A stretch of 64,000 bases of DNA from Limnephilus marmoratus (lineage: Eukaryota; Arthropoda; Insecta; Trichoptera; Limnephilidae): the NCBI GenBank assembly GCA_917880885.1, contig OU862910.1, positions 52,629,285-52,693,284 of the forward strand, read 5' to 3'. A program made the translations under genes and the position numbers. Within the stretch, counting starts at the first letter, position 1. Each line of letters begins with the position of its first letter. Under the pieces are notes generated by a model. It saw only the letters and a program-made list of their open reading frames with translations. It had not been told where the DNA came from and ran no database searches. This document shows positions 9,001 to 16,584 of the stretch, in pieces.

Positions 9001-11770
9001 AAGTCATATACCTGTGCAAGAATGGATCGTACCAAGTTCAGGGCGGCATTAAACTTTGTCGTGTACTACACACAGTACACAGCGGGGAGAGTGTAACATC
9101 ATCATAAAAAAAGAAAGAGTCTTTATGTCCAGAAATCTGCCATAATATCAAAGTGAAAGTCAAGGTCTGCAAACCTGTGCAAAAGAGATGAACTTATCAT
9201 CCGAATGTTGTAGTTGACGTTAGCCTTTTCCATTCTACTGATAAGTTCCACCAGGAGCTGAACATTTTGAGGAGCATTTACTTCCGTTCCTCCCTTGCTA
9301 TAACAATTGATTAAATAATCAGGAATTGTTCTGGATGTCGAACTAGAACAGTCTACAACAAAAGAAAGAAAATTCTGTGAATTCGCTTTAGAAATAATTT
9401 GTAAAGAAATTATCTATCACAAGCAAATTATACAATCAAATTGATAGACTTGTCCTAACATGAAATCTGATGACGTAAAATCAACGAGCTGGAGGCAAAC
9501 CATGAGACCATATTTTGGCACAAGGAGGTTCAAGAATGCTTTGAATAAACTACGACATTAGTCGTTAATCGCCGAAGGGAGCACATTGAAATAACAAGAC
9601 CCTGGGCAGAAAAGTAAGGCATTGATTTGTAGCGCATTCCATTGTGGGACTTTTATATGCAGGCGGGAATGGGTTCCGTTACCGTTACGGAAATGGGAGG
9701 GGAGAATGGGTACCGCTGCCCCGGGAACCTTTATTGGATAACCAACACCTCTGCCATAGGCTTGTTGAAAAAATATCGATATATCGATATTTTTAATTCA
9801 AAATATCGATATTTTTAGCCGATATATTTTGATCCGATATATCGATATTAAATATCCACTATCGAAAATTGTATCAAAAACGATATTTTTGTATATTTAT
9901 GTAACGAAAGTCACTAGAATCCAAAACCTTATAGGAACGAACGGAAAAAGTAACTGTATCGGGTTCGGGACATCTAGCGGTTGAAATTTTAACTATTAAT
10001 AGCTTACAATACTATCTCATATGTGTAGGTAAGTGCATAGAAATGTATGATATTTTCGGCCATTTTGACTAAGTCATTCCCATAGCGCCTCCCACACGCA
10101 CACTTTGGAGCGATGGAGTCCCGCGTCACTTCAGGCCGCCGCACAATGGTTTTACTAATATGAGAGCGTCGAAAACAAATCGAAATTTTAAATTGCAGGG
10201 ACCATTAAATTTTGTTTCTATATCTTGACATCACATACCAGCGCGTCTTTCCCCCTATTACCGAACTCAGCAAAACGTTTCATCGCTGCGTAACACGTCA
10301 GCAAAGATTGACTTCCCGAGCAGTCAGGACGTTCGTGTGACAGTACAACGTTTTTTATATAACATTTAGGGACTAATAACTTTTTACACCGGTTGCTGGC
10401 AAACTTTTTTTCAACGTGGATCCAGTACCTTTAGGTGTGTATTAAAGATTTTAAGTTTATTTTTTCATTTACTAATGCGACAAATTTGGGATATTAAAAA
10501 AAAACATCTCGTGAATTAAAAAAAAATACGAAGATTTCTGGAATACTTAAGATTAAGGATAAATACTGGTTTGCCTGATACAATAAAAAGGTTTAAAAAT
10601 ATTAGTCAGAAGATAGCTTTTTAGTTTTTTTTATATTTTTGTAATTATTGTCTAATAAAAATAAAGACTGTTAAAAATACCATAATTTTTATTGAGATTT
10701 TTGTACATTTAAATAATACACATTGTGTATAAAAATTACCATTGATAATATTGAGCTGAATACACTATTATTTTAAAAACGCAAAATCTTTGGAGAATTT
10801 GACCGATATACCGATATTTTTTCCTCGATATATCGATATTTTTTCCTCGATATATCGACGTCGATATTGATATTTTAATAAATATCGAAATATCGATATT
10901 TTTTTTCACTTTCGACATCCCTACTCTGCCATAGGTCACCCTAAGTGGTTCGCTATGTTTGGTGATTTAGCAAGGGTGCCCGGGTTCATAGGGTGAGGTT
11001 TGTCTAGGTCTTGGAAGCAGATGACCAGGACACACTGAACCCCGGATTCCTACCCACCCCTTAAACCCTTTTACTTCCCAGACCTCTCCTCTCCTTAAAA
11101 AAAACCCTCCACACAGCATCTTAAAAGATGACGTAGGCCCTGAGGGAAATTATTTTCTTCAGGGCCTCCTGCGTGAAGCTCATGTAAAAATAAAAAAAAG
11201 GCTATGAATGTTCATTTTAACCGAACTGCTTAGCGGTGTGAAGTTAAAAATGAGAGAGGAGGGTAAATTATAACACATTTTAAAAGTGTCTAACTAAATA
11301 GTGTAACAAAATATAAAATTTGGAAACAAGCCTGAAGTTTTGTTTACCTGATTAGTTTTTTACGCAGCCAGCAATTTGCGCGCAACTGTAAAAAGGACTA
11401 GGAATTCATAAGAGAATTTTATTTCCGCAGACCAAATAGTAATATTACTATGTGAGTTGCCTGTATACTGTCAGATTCGTTTATGTATTTACAAATCATA
11501 GAATATACAAAAGGAGACGGTCAAGCCGCCTTCCCGCTCCACGCAACTTGGTTTGTTCCTCTTTCCCTGATGGACTGGTCTATCTATTTGGATATTGTCT
11601 ATGATCAGGGGTAAATTTTGTGGAAAACAATTCGCCCCATCACCATATATGTATATGTAGCGAATTTCACAACAATTTTGTTTATCTGATATGAGGATAA
11701 AGAAAATAAGCATACCTTTCACATTGCCAGCAACAATAAACCACACTACACAAACTGATAGAAACCACAT
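3..11770 (-). CDS. secreted vWA-like protein, ten-exon gene (whole span)
   Basis: I do not recognise a named gene. Ten exons join in consistent phase into a protein of about 706 residues: 11716-11770, 9175-9352, 7709-8002, 6963-7261, 4909-5088, 2914-3204, 2263-2377, 1956-2095, 1376-1878 and 3-68. Every junction has GT donors and AG acceptors on the minus strand. Residues 1-18 form a hydrophobic signal peptide (MWFLSVCVVWFIVAG), followed by Cys-rich helical segments. A von Willebrand factor A-like domain starts near residue 450: the strand MDVILAT runs into D458-G-S460-W-T462, which fits the metal-binding DxSxS/T motif, and later strands PHVVILAA and DVYFLYL fit the fold. I infer a secreted or extracellular protein that binds a ligand or metal. 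The ligand is unknown. Introns are full of mobile elements and host a tRNA and a THAP gene on the other strand. Weakest parts: the last exon, and exon 1 (signal peptide plus donor only). Confidence 0.8.
265..590 (-). mobile_element. non-LTR retrotransposon 3' ORF remnant
   Basis: The minus strand encodes the C-terminal tail typical of insect LINE reverse transcriptases: LPRKLWTAINRIRCSHSRC, then a zinc-knuckle-like pattern C-E-C-G ... H-V-V-N-E-C, ending ALDWLADLDVPF and a stop at 267-265. Upstream, RWQSANVKN is in another frame, so the copy carries a frameshift and is dead. It is 5' truncated. The clade (Jockey/R1-like) is a family-level guess. Confidence 0.65.
730..1093. mobile_element. foldback/MITE with 44-bp and longer inverted ends
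   Basis: The 28-bp TTTATCCTAATAATGCTGCA... block at 781-808 is repeated inverted at 1014-1041. Imperfect pairing extends outwards through CATAAAACGTA to ACGATTACGGTA at both sides (about 730 and 1093). A related outer end (GATCCACGATTATGGT) occurs near 219-237, so the element may be larger with the LINE remnant nested inside. No ORF of its own is supported. Confidence 0.6.
1376..1878 (-). CDS. vWA-like gene exon 9
   Basis: Residues 518-685, the longest exon. Acceptor TTGTTTTCAG, donor CAG|GTTAGT in phase 0. It contains LNLPAVLTSLLPHLEN (helix), PHVVILAAPTTRWSQADLDR (strand, then the helix usually found after it) and SSFSDVYFLYLTPDTAG (last core strand), consistent with the second half of a vWA fold. 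Confidence 0.85.
1956..2095 (-). CDS. vWA-like gene exon 8
   Basis: Residues 471-517. Acceptor CTTCTACAG and donor GAAT|GTAAGT. The translation ILSETLDVSSYGSSLGVMHG places a second strand (LGVMHG) where vWA domains have the strand after the MIDAS helix. The end codes ILQIFDSIANFTDE. Confidence 0.85.
2263..2377 (-). CDS. vWA-like gene exon 7 (metal-site motif)
   Basis: Residues 433-470. Acceptor TTCTCTTGCAG and donor TTGC|GTAAGT. It carries two cysteines (PGCDV, DTCPM) and then the hydrophobic strand DVILAT followed by DGSWT. The DxSxT pattern after a beta strand is the first signature of a MIDAS-type metal site in vWA domains. Confidence 0.85.
2914..3204 (-). CDS. vWA-like gene exon 6
   Basis: Residues 336-432. 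Acceptor TTTATTTGCAG, donor TGGC|GTGAGT. The translation starts FIIANHLQEWTTRLDRI and includes IEMYYSSYGVPMNHGIRACN and NMVNVLWIRLSPVYITP. This region leads directly into the vWA-like domain and looks mostly helical. Confidence 0.85.
3437..3618 (+). promoter_or_regulatory. heat-shock-element-like arrays
   Basis: GAA and TTC triplets alternate every 5 bp. The first block, 3437-3459, reads GAAaaTTCtgGAAcaGTCcaGAA: three perfect units plus two. A second run from about 3472 to 3534 has around thirteen units, most matching two or three bases of GAA or TTC. A third covers about 3569-3618. Three perfect alternating units define the binding site for heat shock factor in insects; binding here is an inference. 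Confidence 0.65.
3662..3700 (+). promoter_or_regulatory. TATA box and TCAGTT initiator
   Basis: TATATATA begins at 3662 and TCAGTT, a perfect arthropod initiator, lies at 3695-3700. TATA to the initiator A is 35 bp, close to the usual spacing. It lies about 45 bp downstream of the last GAA/TTC block and points to the element's 3' end, so a transcript would leave the element after roughly 45 bases. Confidence 0.55.
3880..4256. mobile_element. MITE with GGGAACGTACCC ends and G/C homopolymers
   Basis: Inverted ends TAGGGAACGTACCCATACTA (4072) and GTATGGGTACGTTCCCTTA (4231-4249) bound a short element holding two runs of about 20 C. A sister half-copy at 3883-4060 has a run of 20 G and the direct repeat GTCGTCCATTAA. 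The same ends recur at 20864 and 22323. No protein is encoded. Confidence 0.7.
4400..4569 (-). mobile_element. tRNA-derived SINE, family 1
   Basis: Reading leftwards from 4569 the head is tRNA-like: TGGTTGAGTGAGCATC resembles an A box and GTTCGATTCC is a perfect B box, ending GTTATTCGTAACCCGGGAA. A second copy in the opposite orientation is at 35927-36095, and a 3' fragment is at 18088-18122. The internal pol III promoter is inferred from these boxes. Confidence 0.65.
4909..5088 (-). CDS. vWA-like gene exon 5 (found by phase)
   Basis: A 180-base open exon sits between acceptor CCTACTTAG and donor GATG|GTAACA. It encodes DIAELAIRQGPLGLSNPEAY, then a Trp-containing KWNDSLIPREFYLLQ and GQWEVTDAEILAGID. 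It both enters and leaves in phase 1, so it can be included or skipped without a frameshift. The coding composition stands out from the AT-rich flanks. It could therefore be a cassette exon. Confidence 0.8.
5356..5432 (+). CDS. THAP exon 1
   Basis: Starts MPSCVMRKCFNYTANNSKGE, the usual position of a THAP domain at the N-terminus, and ends at donor TT|GTAAGT in phase 2. Confidence 0.65.
5356..6099 (+). CDS. small THAP zinc-finger protein (two exons, 99 aa)
   Basis: Exons 5356-5432 and 5877-6099 join as CATTT|G TTT to give a 99-residue protein. THAP domains are C2CH zinc-dependent DNA-binding modules. Here Cys4 and Cys9 (PSCVMRKC), an FPRD stretch, the invariant Trp in QKWTTVV and the pair C-x2-H in ICSVHF are visible. 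The AVPTF box is not clear. An AATAAA overlaps the stop codon (6098-6103). The gene lies on the opposite strand inside intron 4 of the vWA-like gene. Only the DNA-binding domain is present, so it may be a stand-alone THAP protein or a remnant of a P-element-type transposase. Confidence 0.65.
5877..6099 (+). CDS. THAP exon 2
   Basis: Acceptor GAATTTTAG. Codes LFPRDQLRRQKWTTVVRIQR and later STICSVHFNKDDL, with stop TAA at 6097-6099. The last 25 residues are unlike the THAP core. Confidence 0.65.
6573..6746. mobile_element. MITE family A, copy 1
   Basis: Inverted ends built on CAACACCTCTTTGAA and TTCAAAGAGGTGTTG, then ATTCTGAGTTGTCCGGTCAC at the right margin. The centre has AACCTAACCTAA. Related copies: 31418-31606, 56034-56205, 63398-63532. 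Confidence 0.65.
6825..6897 (+). tRNA. tRNA-Val (anticodon CAC)
   Basis: All four arms fold: acceptor GTTTCCG/CGGAAAC, D arm with A box TAGTGTAGCGGTTATCACG, anticodon stem TGTGC/GCACA with loop TTCACAC (U33, anticodon CAC), and T arm with B box GGTTCGATCCC. A T-run of pol III terminator type starts at 6905. It lies in intron 4 of the vWA-like gene on the opposite strand. Confidence 0.95.
6963..7261 (-). CDS. vWA-like gene exon 4
   Basis: Residues 176-275. It begins by completing a Pro codon, giving FVKAEVNRTK, and contains RCPIERGIVQTIWGD and a segment ISPGTLIGAISAALEPQDV. The donor TCTG|GTAAAAAG is weaker than the others but in phase 1. A tRNA-Val gene on the other strand ends 66 bp downstream of this donor. 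Confidence 0.85.
7262..7708. repeat. intron 3 with a 55-75 bp tandem duplication
   Basis: Two adjacent copies of a segment with GACAATAGATGGCATTAAAA (about 7461-7533 and 7537-7592). Nothing else is seen in this 447-bp intron. Confidence 0.6.
7709..8002 (-). CDS. vWA-like gene exon 3
   Basis: Residues 78-175. The acceptor is TTTTCTAG at 8003-8010 and the donor is CC|GTGAGT at 7708. The translation includes LRKDGIERAP, TKFSFLLDLLIPGN and two cysteines in LCTLHFLISS and HKICPL. The phase matches the exons on both sides, and 294 bases are open without a stop. Confidence 0.85.
8080..8310. mobile_element. palindromic MITE family B
   Basis: Arms of about 80 bp (GCGCCGTTTACACGCACACT, CCGCGCCACTTCAGGCCGCC) face each other around a short centre at 8169-8205. 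The flanks carry a 21-bp near-identical direct repeat containing ATGAGTATATTCA. Partial copies lie at 9604-9665 and 10084-10147. Confidence 0.75.
8557..8679. mobile_element. 123-bp MITE with 15-bp perfect inverted ends
   Basis: TAGTCCCAGCGAGAG at 8557-8571 and its exact reverse complement at 8665-8679. Both ends begin with TA, which would fit a TA target duplication of the Tc1/mariner type. No ORF. Confidence 0.65.
9175..9352 (-). CDS. vWA-like gene exon 2
   Basis: Acceptor TTGTTGTAG precedes the exon and donor AG|GTTTGC follows it. It encodes residues 19-77, beginning CSSSTSRTIPDYLINCYSKG, then an amphipathic helical run (NVQLLVELISRMEKANV). It starts in phase 1 and ends in phase 2; the split serine codon is completed by exon 3. 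Confidence 0.8.
9695..11195 (+). repeat. dispersed repeat R450, copy split by an insertion
   Basis: The left part (9695-9760, GATAACCAACACCTCTGCCA) continues at 10924 after a 1.16-kb insertion and ends in GCGTGAAGCTCATGTAAAAA. Other copies: 15448-15725 (-), 35749-36275 (+), 37497-37600 (-), 39965-40065 (-, fragment), 48040-48480 (-), 53885-54340 (+). The A-rich end suggests a retroposed sequence such as a SINE or a LINE 3' end; no coding is seen. Confidence 0.7.
9761..10923. mobile_element. nested insertion with ATATCGATAT-rich ends (hAT-like)
   Basis: The insertion interrupts R450 and is flanked by the direct repeat CTCTGCCATAGG (9749-9760, 10924-10935). Both ends are arrays of ATATCGATAT; the right end reads TAGGGATGTCGAAAG on the minus strand, which looks like a hAT terminus. 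The interior includes a family B fragment at 10084-10147. No transposase is visible. Confidence 0.6.
11716..11770 (-). CDS. vWA-like gene exon 1 (start codon, signal peptide)
   Basis: ATG at 11770-11768 opens 18 codons of signal peptide and the exon ends at AAAG|GTATGC (phase 1). The single G joins exon 2 to give GAC TGT, so the mature protein would begin near Lys-Asp-Cys. The frame stays open leftwards to 11489, but that extension is lower in coding character, and a splice at 11715 gives a clean signal peptide followed by conserved-looking sequence. Confidence 0.7.
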
Positions 11771-12184
11771 GTTTTCATCTTAATCAATTACATTTTATTA
11801 TTAAATTTATTTGAATAATTTGCAAAATAAGAGAAACAGAAAGTGAAATGAGCAACAACACAATGATGGTACACCTCAAACAGTCAGAGCATTCTGTGTC
11901 AACAACAGAATAATATAGATAAGATAAGATTTAAGAATTCCATAAAAAGCCGATACCTTTATCAGGAACTTATTGTGATTCACACAACCTACATTGTATT
12001 GTACAGGTACTTCGGATAAATAAAACTTTATGTATCAACTCACCAATTAACATAAAATTCCAAGGTGATTTCTAAATGTTAAAATTAATGTAACTTTAAA
12101 TCCAGCAAGGTTGCGCGGTAAATGCAATGTAAATCCTATAATGTAATCAATATTTATACCATAAAAGAAAGTGCACTACAATGA
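11771..12184. other. upstream region of the vWA-like gene
   Basis: AT-rich sequence 5' of the start codon at 11770. It should contain the promoter and 5' UTR, but I see no convincing TATA or initiator pair. Confidence 0.4.
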
Positions 12185-12634
12185 GCGTATCGCTAAAACT
12201 CAGGAAAGAGTCCCGGTACGAACAAGGGAATTATATGGTGTGGTAGCCCTCTATCCCCATCCATGAAGACGATTCCCGCTTTTACCTGAAGTACGTGCTT
12301 TTGAAGGTATAAGAGCTGGAAGTTTCGCCCTCTAGAAATTTCTAGAACAGTCCAGAAAATTCAAGAGTATTCGAGAGTATTTCACAACATTCCAGAGCTT
12401 CCTGTAACATTCTGGGAATGTTCGGGAATAGTCTGAATAGTCGGAACGTTGGTGAACATCTTAGATCATTATGGAACACTCCAGAACACTCAAATGTTGT
12501 GGACCATTCAAAGCCCTTTTTGTATGGGTGGGGCTATCCATTGGTAGGGATGTATAAAGCAGGATCCGTCGTGGATTTGAACGTCTGTTCAATCTCATAT
12601 CAATTCCCTGAGCGAAGTTGGGTACCCCAGCTAG
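12185..12634 (+). mobile_element. Helitron-like element with heat-shock promoter, copy 2
   Basis: Same structure as 3285-3744. Starts near TCGCTAAAACTCAGG (preceded by A) and ends GGGTACCCCAGCTAG then T. That end is very like the end of the clear Helitron at 34949 (GGGTACCAGCTAG). GAA/TTC units run from 12335 (GAAatTTCtaGAAcaGTCcaGAAaaTTC) and a TGTATAAAG TATA box lies at 12551. The initiator is altered to TCTGTT. Confidence 0.65.
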
Positions 12635-12897
12635 TACATTGATAATATAAGACTCACATTTTAAAAAAATATGTAAGTTTGTATTTCAAGTAATTCAGAT
12701 GTGACAAACCAAAAATACATTGTGTAAGTTTGTGTGTTGAGGAATTATTATTATTTTCCTTGTGCAATTGAAAAAGTATATCAGATATTTGAATCAAAAT
12801 ATTTTCACGGAAAAAAAAACAGTTTTTTTCAGAACAACTCATATAAGTCTCATACAAATCGTTGTGTTTCCCTTACTATCCTAGTAAGACTCCAGAT

Positions 12898-13095
12898 ACT
12901 AATATGTATCTACAGCCTGTATGTCGGACGAATATCTACAGCTCATATGTTGAACTAATATCTACGAACTTCAGAGTGTTGACTAATATCTACAGAGCTA
13001 AGGTCGGACGAATATCTATGACGGTCCCAGTGTTGACTAATATCTACAGAGCGTAGGTTGAACTAATATCTACAGAGCGTAGGTTGGACTAATCA
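12898..13095 (+). repeat. minisatellite, about 30-bp units
   Basis: Six to seven diverged units share AATATCTACAGAGC followed by AGGTTGGACT or TGTTGACT. Reading frames crossing it are only repeat translation. Confidence 0.7.
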
Positions 13096-13988
13096 GCTAA
13101 ATGTGTCCAATAGTCCGATATTAGGGATTTTTACGAACGACAAGAGAGAGGTCACAATATTATTTATAATACATTTGTCTAATAAAATATTTGTGTTTTT
13201 TTTTTCATTTTCAATAATTTTAGTTAGAAAAAATGTGAGGTGTGCTATTTTTAAAACTTTTTCATGTTTGCATGCATTTTTTGCATATTTCAGAAATTAA
13301 TGGTTTATTTCCATTTATAAAATTTGAAAGCGTATTTTACAACCTTTCAAAAACAGTTTTTAGTTTTCATTTATGTTCAAAAATATTCCATTTGTTTGGA
13401 TTTTATTTTAAAGCAGAAATATTTTGACCCTCTGACAAAATACGATCTAGGCCTGAGGGTTTACGAAGGGTTTTTGTATCTCAGAAATAAAATCATTTAT
13501 TTTTACAAAAAATATTTTAATCGGTAAGCATATTATATTTCTAGAACTTCTAAATTAACACAGTGTACAATTCTCAATACATATTTTATCTTCACACAAC
13601 AAAAATTAAATTATAATAGTGACTTTTTTGTAAGTGACAACTCAAAACAGTGGGCGGGTCTGGTGTTGACTGAAAATATTTTCAGATAATTTTTTTTTAT
13701 AATCCGGCGTGATCAGTGATCAGCTAGACGCCTCGGTTTGAGAGCACTACTTGTTCATGTAATTGCATAAAATAAGTATAATATTTCATTCAAAATTTGT
13801 ATTTACATGGCAAAAAGTAATTAATTTCAAATGACTTGTATTTCCCTGAGGACAAGCAAAGTAAACCTGTACATAAAGGAGAAGAATTTCAGTAAAAGAT
13901 TTCAAGAGAAATGCGTATTTAAATTAAGGCCGAGCAGTTAAAATTAAATTCAAACAATTCAAGTTGATAAGAACTTCATAAGATTAAT
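13096..13988. other. AT-rich intergenic sequence
   Basis: T-rich tracts, no ORF with coding character, no repeat boundaries I can define. Confidence 0.4.
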
Positions 13989-14307
13989 GGCAGAAACACA
14001 TTATTAAAACCCGACGCGACCCGACGAAACGCGACGCGTGTTGAGTCGAATCAAATGTATTGTTTTCTATAGACCAGAATCACACTATGAACACCCGACG
14101 CGACGCCATGCGCGCACACGCCACCCGATCCAGACGTGCCAGGTCGGTGTGTTGCCCAAGGTGGGGGTAAACACGCCATCCGACGCGGTGCGCGTGGTAT
14201 GTTTCTAGACAACACCCGACGCCACGCGTCAGTCGTTCGAGAACTGTCACAGAGCATATTCGGAATTTATGCCAAATTAATAATATTTTTTGCATTTATT
14301 TAGCGAA

Positions 14308-14418
14308 ATGTCTGACGAACAATTAATTGAGTTGGTAAAACGATATCCTGTTTTATATGACACGAGTTTAGCTTTATACAGGGTTCATACTGTGAGAAAT
14401 AATGCATGGGAAGAATAA
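14308..14418 (+). pseudogene. truncated MADF-domain ORF of Harbinger
   Basis: Translation MSDEQLIELVKRYPVLYDTS then NNAWEE and a stop. LI..V...P.LYD and NAWEE are the hallmarks of the MADF DNA-binding domain. The domain is cut off after AWEE, at the deletion junction. Confidence 0.65.
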
Positions 14419-14652
14419 ATAAAAATAATGGGTTTTAGTAACCCAAAAATACATATGAAATCCTTCATTATCTTGAAGTAAGTCTGGATACGGAGTATGA
14501 TATTCACCACACATATTTCTCTTTTGATTTATTTCATGTACCCAGTAACGCCTAGTTATTCTCTTTTTCTTGAGTCGTTTAAGTATCATATATGTACCCA
14601 AAGTGTGCATCAAATCTTCTTCAAAGTCTGACTCGTTATTTATTAAATCCAT
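14374..14652 (-). pseudogene. truncated Harbinger transposase N-terminus
   Basis: The frame contains RRYWVHEINQKRNMCGEYHT and DLLQDNEGFHMYFWVTKTHY, matching the region before the DDE domain in Harbinger transposases (R-W-V-H-x-I-N, G-E-Y/F-H, L-L-x-D, F-x-x-Y-F). Catalytic residues are missing. Confidence 0.7.
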
Positions 14653-15067
14653 AGTACATAACCGTTCACTTCCACTGCTGTTAGCTAACTGTATTCAGAA
14701 ATTGCTAGTATGTCGTGGCGTCGCGTGTTGGTAATGTGCACGGTGCATATCGGGTGCTGACACGTTGCGTCGCGTCGGGTTTTAATAATGTGTTTCCGCC
14801 TTAAGTGATGGTTTTTAGGATCTCAACCAATGATCCTTTGAATTAGAATATTCAAAAAATCAATATTTCCAACCATACAATCTTCAAAAAGTTTGAAGAT
14901 CACAGAGACCAAAAAGACAATTTTTGCCCAGAATGTGAAATCCACATTTTTTGCAGAGTATTTACAAAATGGTTTTTAGGTAGGTGCTTATAATAAAATT
15001 ATTTTTAAGTGTATTCCATGTTCATTTCTCTCTGACCGGACGAGTTTCAGACAATCTCGTCCATTTA

Positions 15068-15395
15068 TTAACCCTTTGATTAGTGAGTTATTTTTTTGTC
15101 ATTTACATCGTGGGAGTGAGTTATTTTTCAAGTTTTTCCTAATTTTTTTGTAAAATGTTGAGAGCCACTGAATTACGTAATACGTAATGTGAAATACGTA
15201 ACAATTTTGGTAAGAACATGTAAAAATGTTTGACAAATATATTTGTATTATCTATAAATCATAATTTAATCGAAAATACAAACACGGCAAAGAAAAAACT
15301 AAACAAAGTCGTACTGCCGCACGTATGCGACAATACTCTATTTGGATCGTCCGAGTGCCGCCACATACGTGCGGTAATTCTCCTCAAAGGGTTAA
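15068..15395. mobile_element. TTAA-flanked (piggyBac-type) MITE
   Basis: TTAA-CCCTTTGA at 15068-15079 mirrors TCAAAGGG-TTAA at 15384-15395. The subterminal palindrome TGCCGCACGTATG ... CATACGTGCGGTA lies at 15318-15376. No ORF. TTAA target duplication is the piggyBac hallmark. Confidence 0.7.
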
Positions 15396-15447
15396 TGAAA
15401 GTTAAAAAAAACTAATGTATATACTACATATTTTTTTAACATTTGCT

Positions 15448-15725
15448 ACACAGGAGGCAATGAGAAAAATAATTTCCCTCAGGGCATATGTCATCTTTGG
15501 GGGTTCTGAGTGGAGGGTTTTTTTAAGAAAAGGAAGATCTGATCAGTCTCTCCAAACCCGGCCCACCACATAGTACGGTCAGATCTATCCTCCGTCAAGA
15601 CCTAGACAATCTGCACCCCTGCTAAGTCACCAAACTTAGCGAACTGCTTGGGGTGACCTATGACAGAGGTGCTGGTTATCCAATTAATGGGATCCAGGGC
15701 GGCAGGACCCATACCCACCTCCGAA
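15448..15725 (-). repeat. dispersed repeat R450, minus-strand copy
   Basis: Reads leftwards CACCTCTGTCATAGGTCACC to CTGAGGGAAATTATTTTTCT, matching the copy at 9695-11195. Confidence 0.7.
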
Positions 15726-16326
15726 GCCGTAGATAGTTACAAGAAATTAAAAATAAAACAATTTATTTATTTGCATATGTGAGCACAATATTTTGAGCAA
15801 TACACATACTATTTAGTTGGGCTGAACTGTAAATCGTAACGGACTGATTAATACTAAGCAGATGATCTACTGATTCTGTTGAATTGGGGAATGTTATACA
15901 AAAAGGTACTGGAAAATATCATAAAATTAAGCAACAAATATTTAAACACTATACAGTCTTTATTAACAACATGAATGATCTCAGTATTGTGCGGATAAAA
16001 AATGCCAAAACTCTAAATTAAGGAAATGCCTTGAAGTAGTGTTTACAGTTAAAATGAAAAAACTTGTAGGTATGAAAATATTTAGAAATTGGAAACGGCG
16101 CACCAATCAGGAAAGATATTAATACAAAAAGATGCAGAAAAGATATACTCAATTTATTACCTTAAAAATAATCAGCTAGTAAAAAATGTTTGAAGGTGAC
16201 CTTTCAATACTGTTGGCGGATGTGCCAATAATTGTCATAGATTTTGTCACGCAAACGTTTTTATTAAATAAAGTGAAAAAGTGACAAGTTAAAAGTATAT
16301 TTTACAGGAGAATAAAAATACTGATA
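15726..16326. other. AT-rich intergenic sequence
   Basis: No gene, RNA or repeat boundary recognised. Confidence 0.4.
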
Positions 16327-16334
16327 CCCTTGAG

Positions 16335-16576
16335 CATGGGAGTAGACAGGTTTTGATTTAGGGTGGGGCAAAAAATCAAAATCTAGAGCATGAACTGAAA
16401 AAAGTAGACTTTTACAACATATTCATGCTTTAGGCTCAATGAATAGAAGACTATGAATGGAAGAAGGAAAAACCATCCTACGAAGTGCTGTAAATTTGAA
16501 AACGCGATTCTATTAACAATCCCAGAGGTTGGGTGGGGCAAACGCCCCACCTTTCCCCACCGTGCCTACGCCCATG
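16335..16576. mobile_element. 242-bp hAT-type MITE with exact 8-bp target duplication
   Basis: Ends CATGGGAGTAGACAGG and CCGTGCCTACGCCCATG are imperfect inverted repeats. The direct repeat CCCTTGAG lies at 16327-16334 and 16577-16584. An 8-bp duplication is the hAT signature. Confidence 0.75.
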
Positions 16577-16584
16577 CCCTTGAG

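Larger units (their letters stand above)
13989..14800. mobile_element. internally deleted PIF/Harbinger element
   Basis: Inverted ends GGCAGAAACACATTATTAAA (13989) and TTTAATAATGTGTTTCCGCC (ending 14800) with GC-rich CCCGACGCGAC next to them. It contains the starts of two proteins usual for Harbinger elements, a MADF/Myb-like ORF and a transposase ORF, convergent and both truncated, so it cannot move on its own. Confidence 0.75.

Noticed and set aside
11489..11715. Read-through of the vWA-like gene's first exon (DKQNCCEIRY... to GKRNKPSCVERE)
   Set aside because: Splicing at 11716 gives a clean signal peptide and a phase match to exon 2; the extension runs into low-complexity and transposon-like sequence, and the apparent 30-base intron at 11715-11686 is too short to splice.
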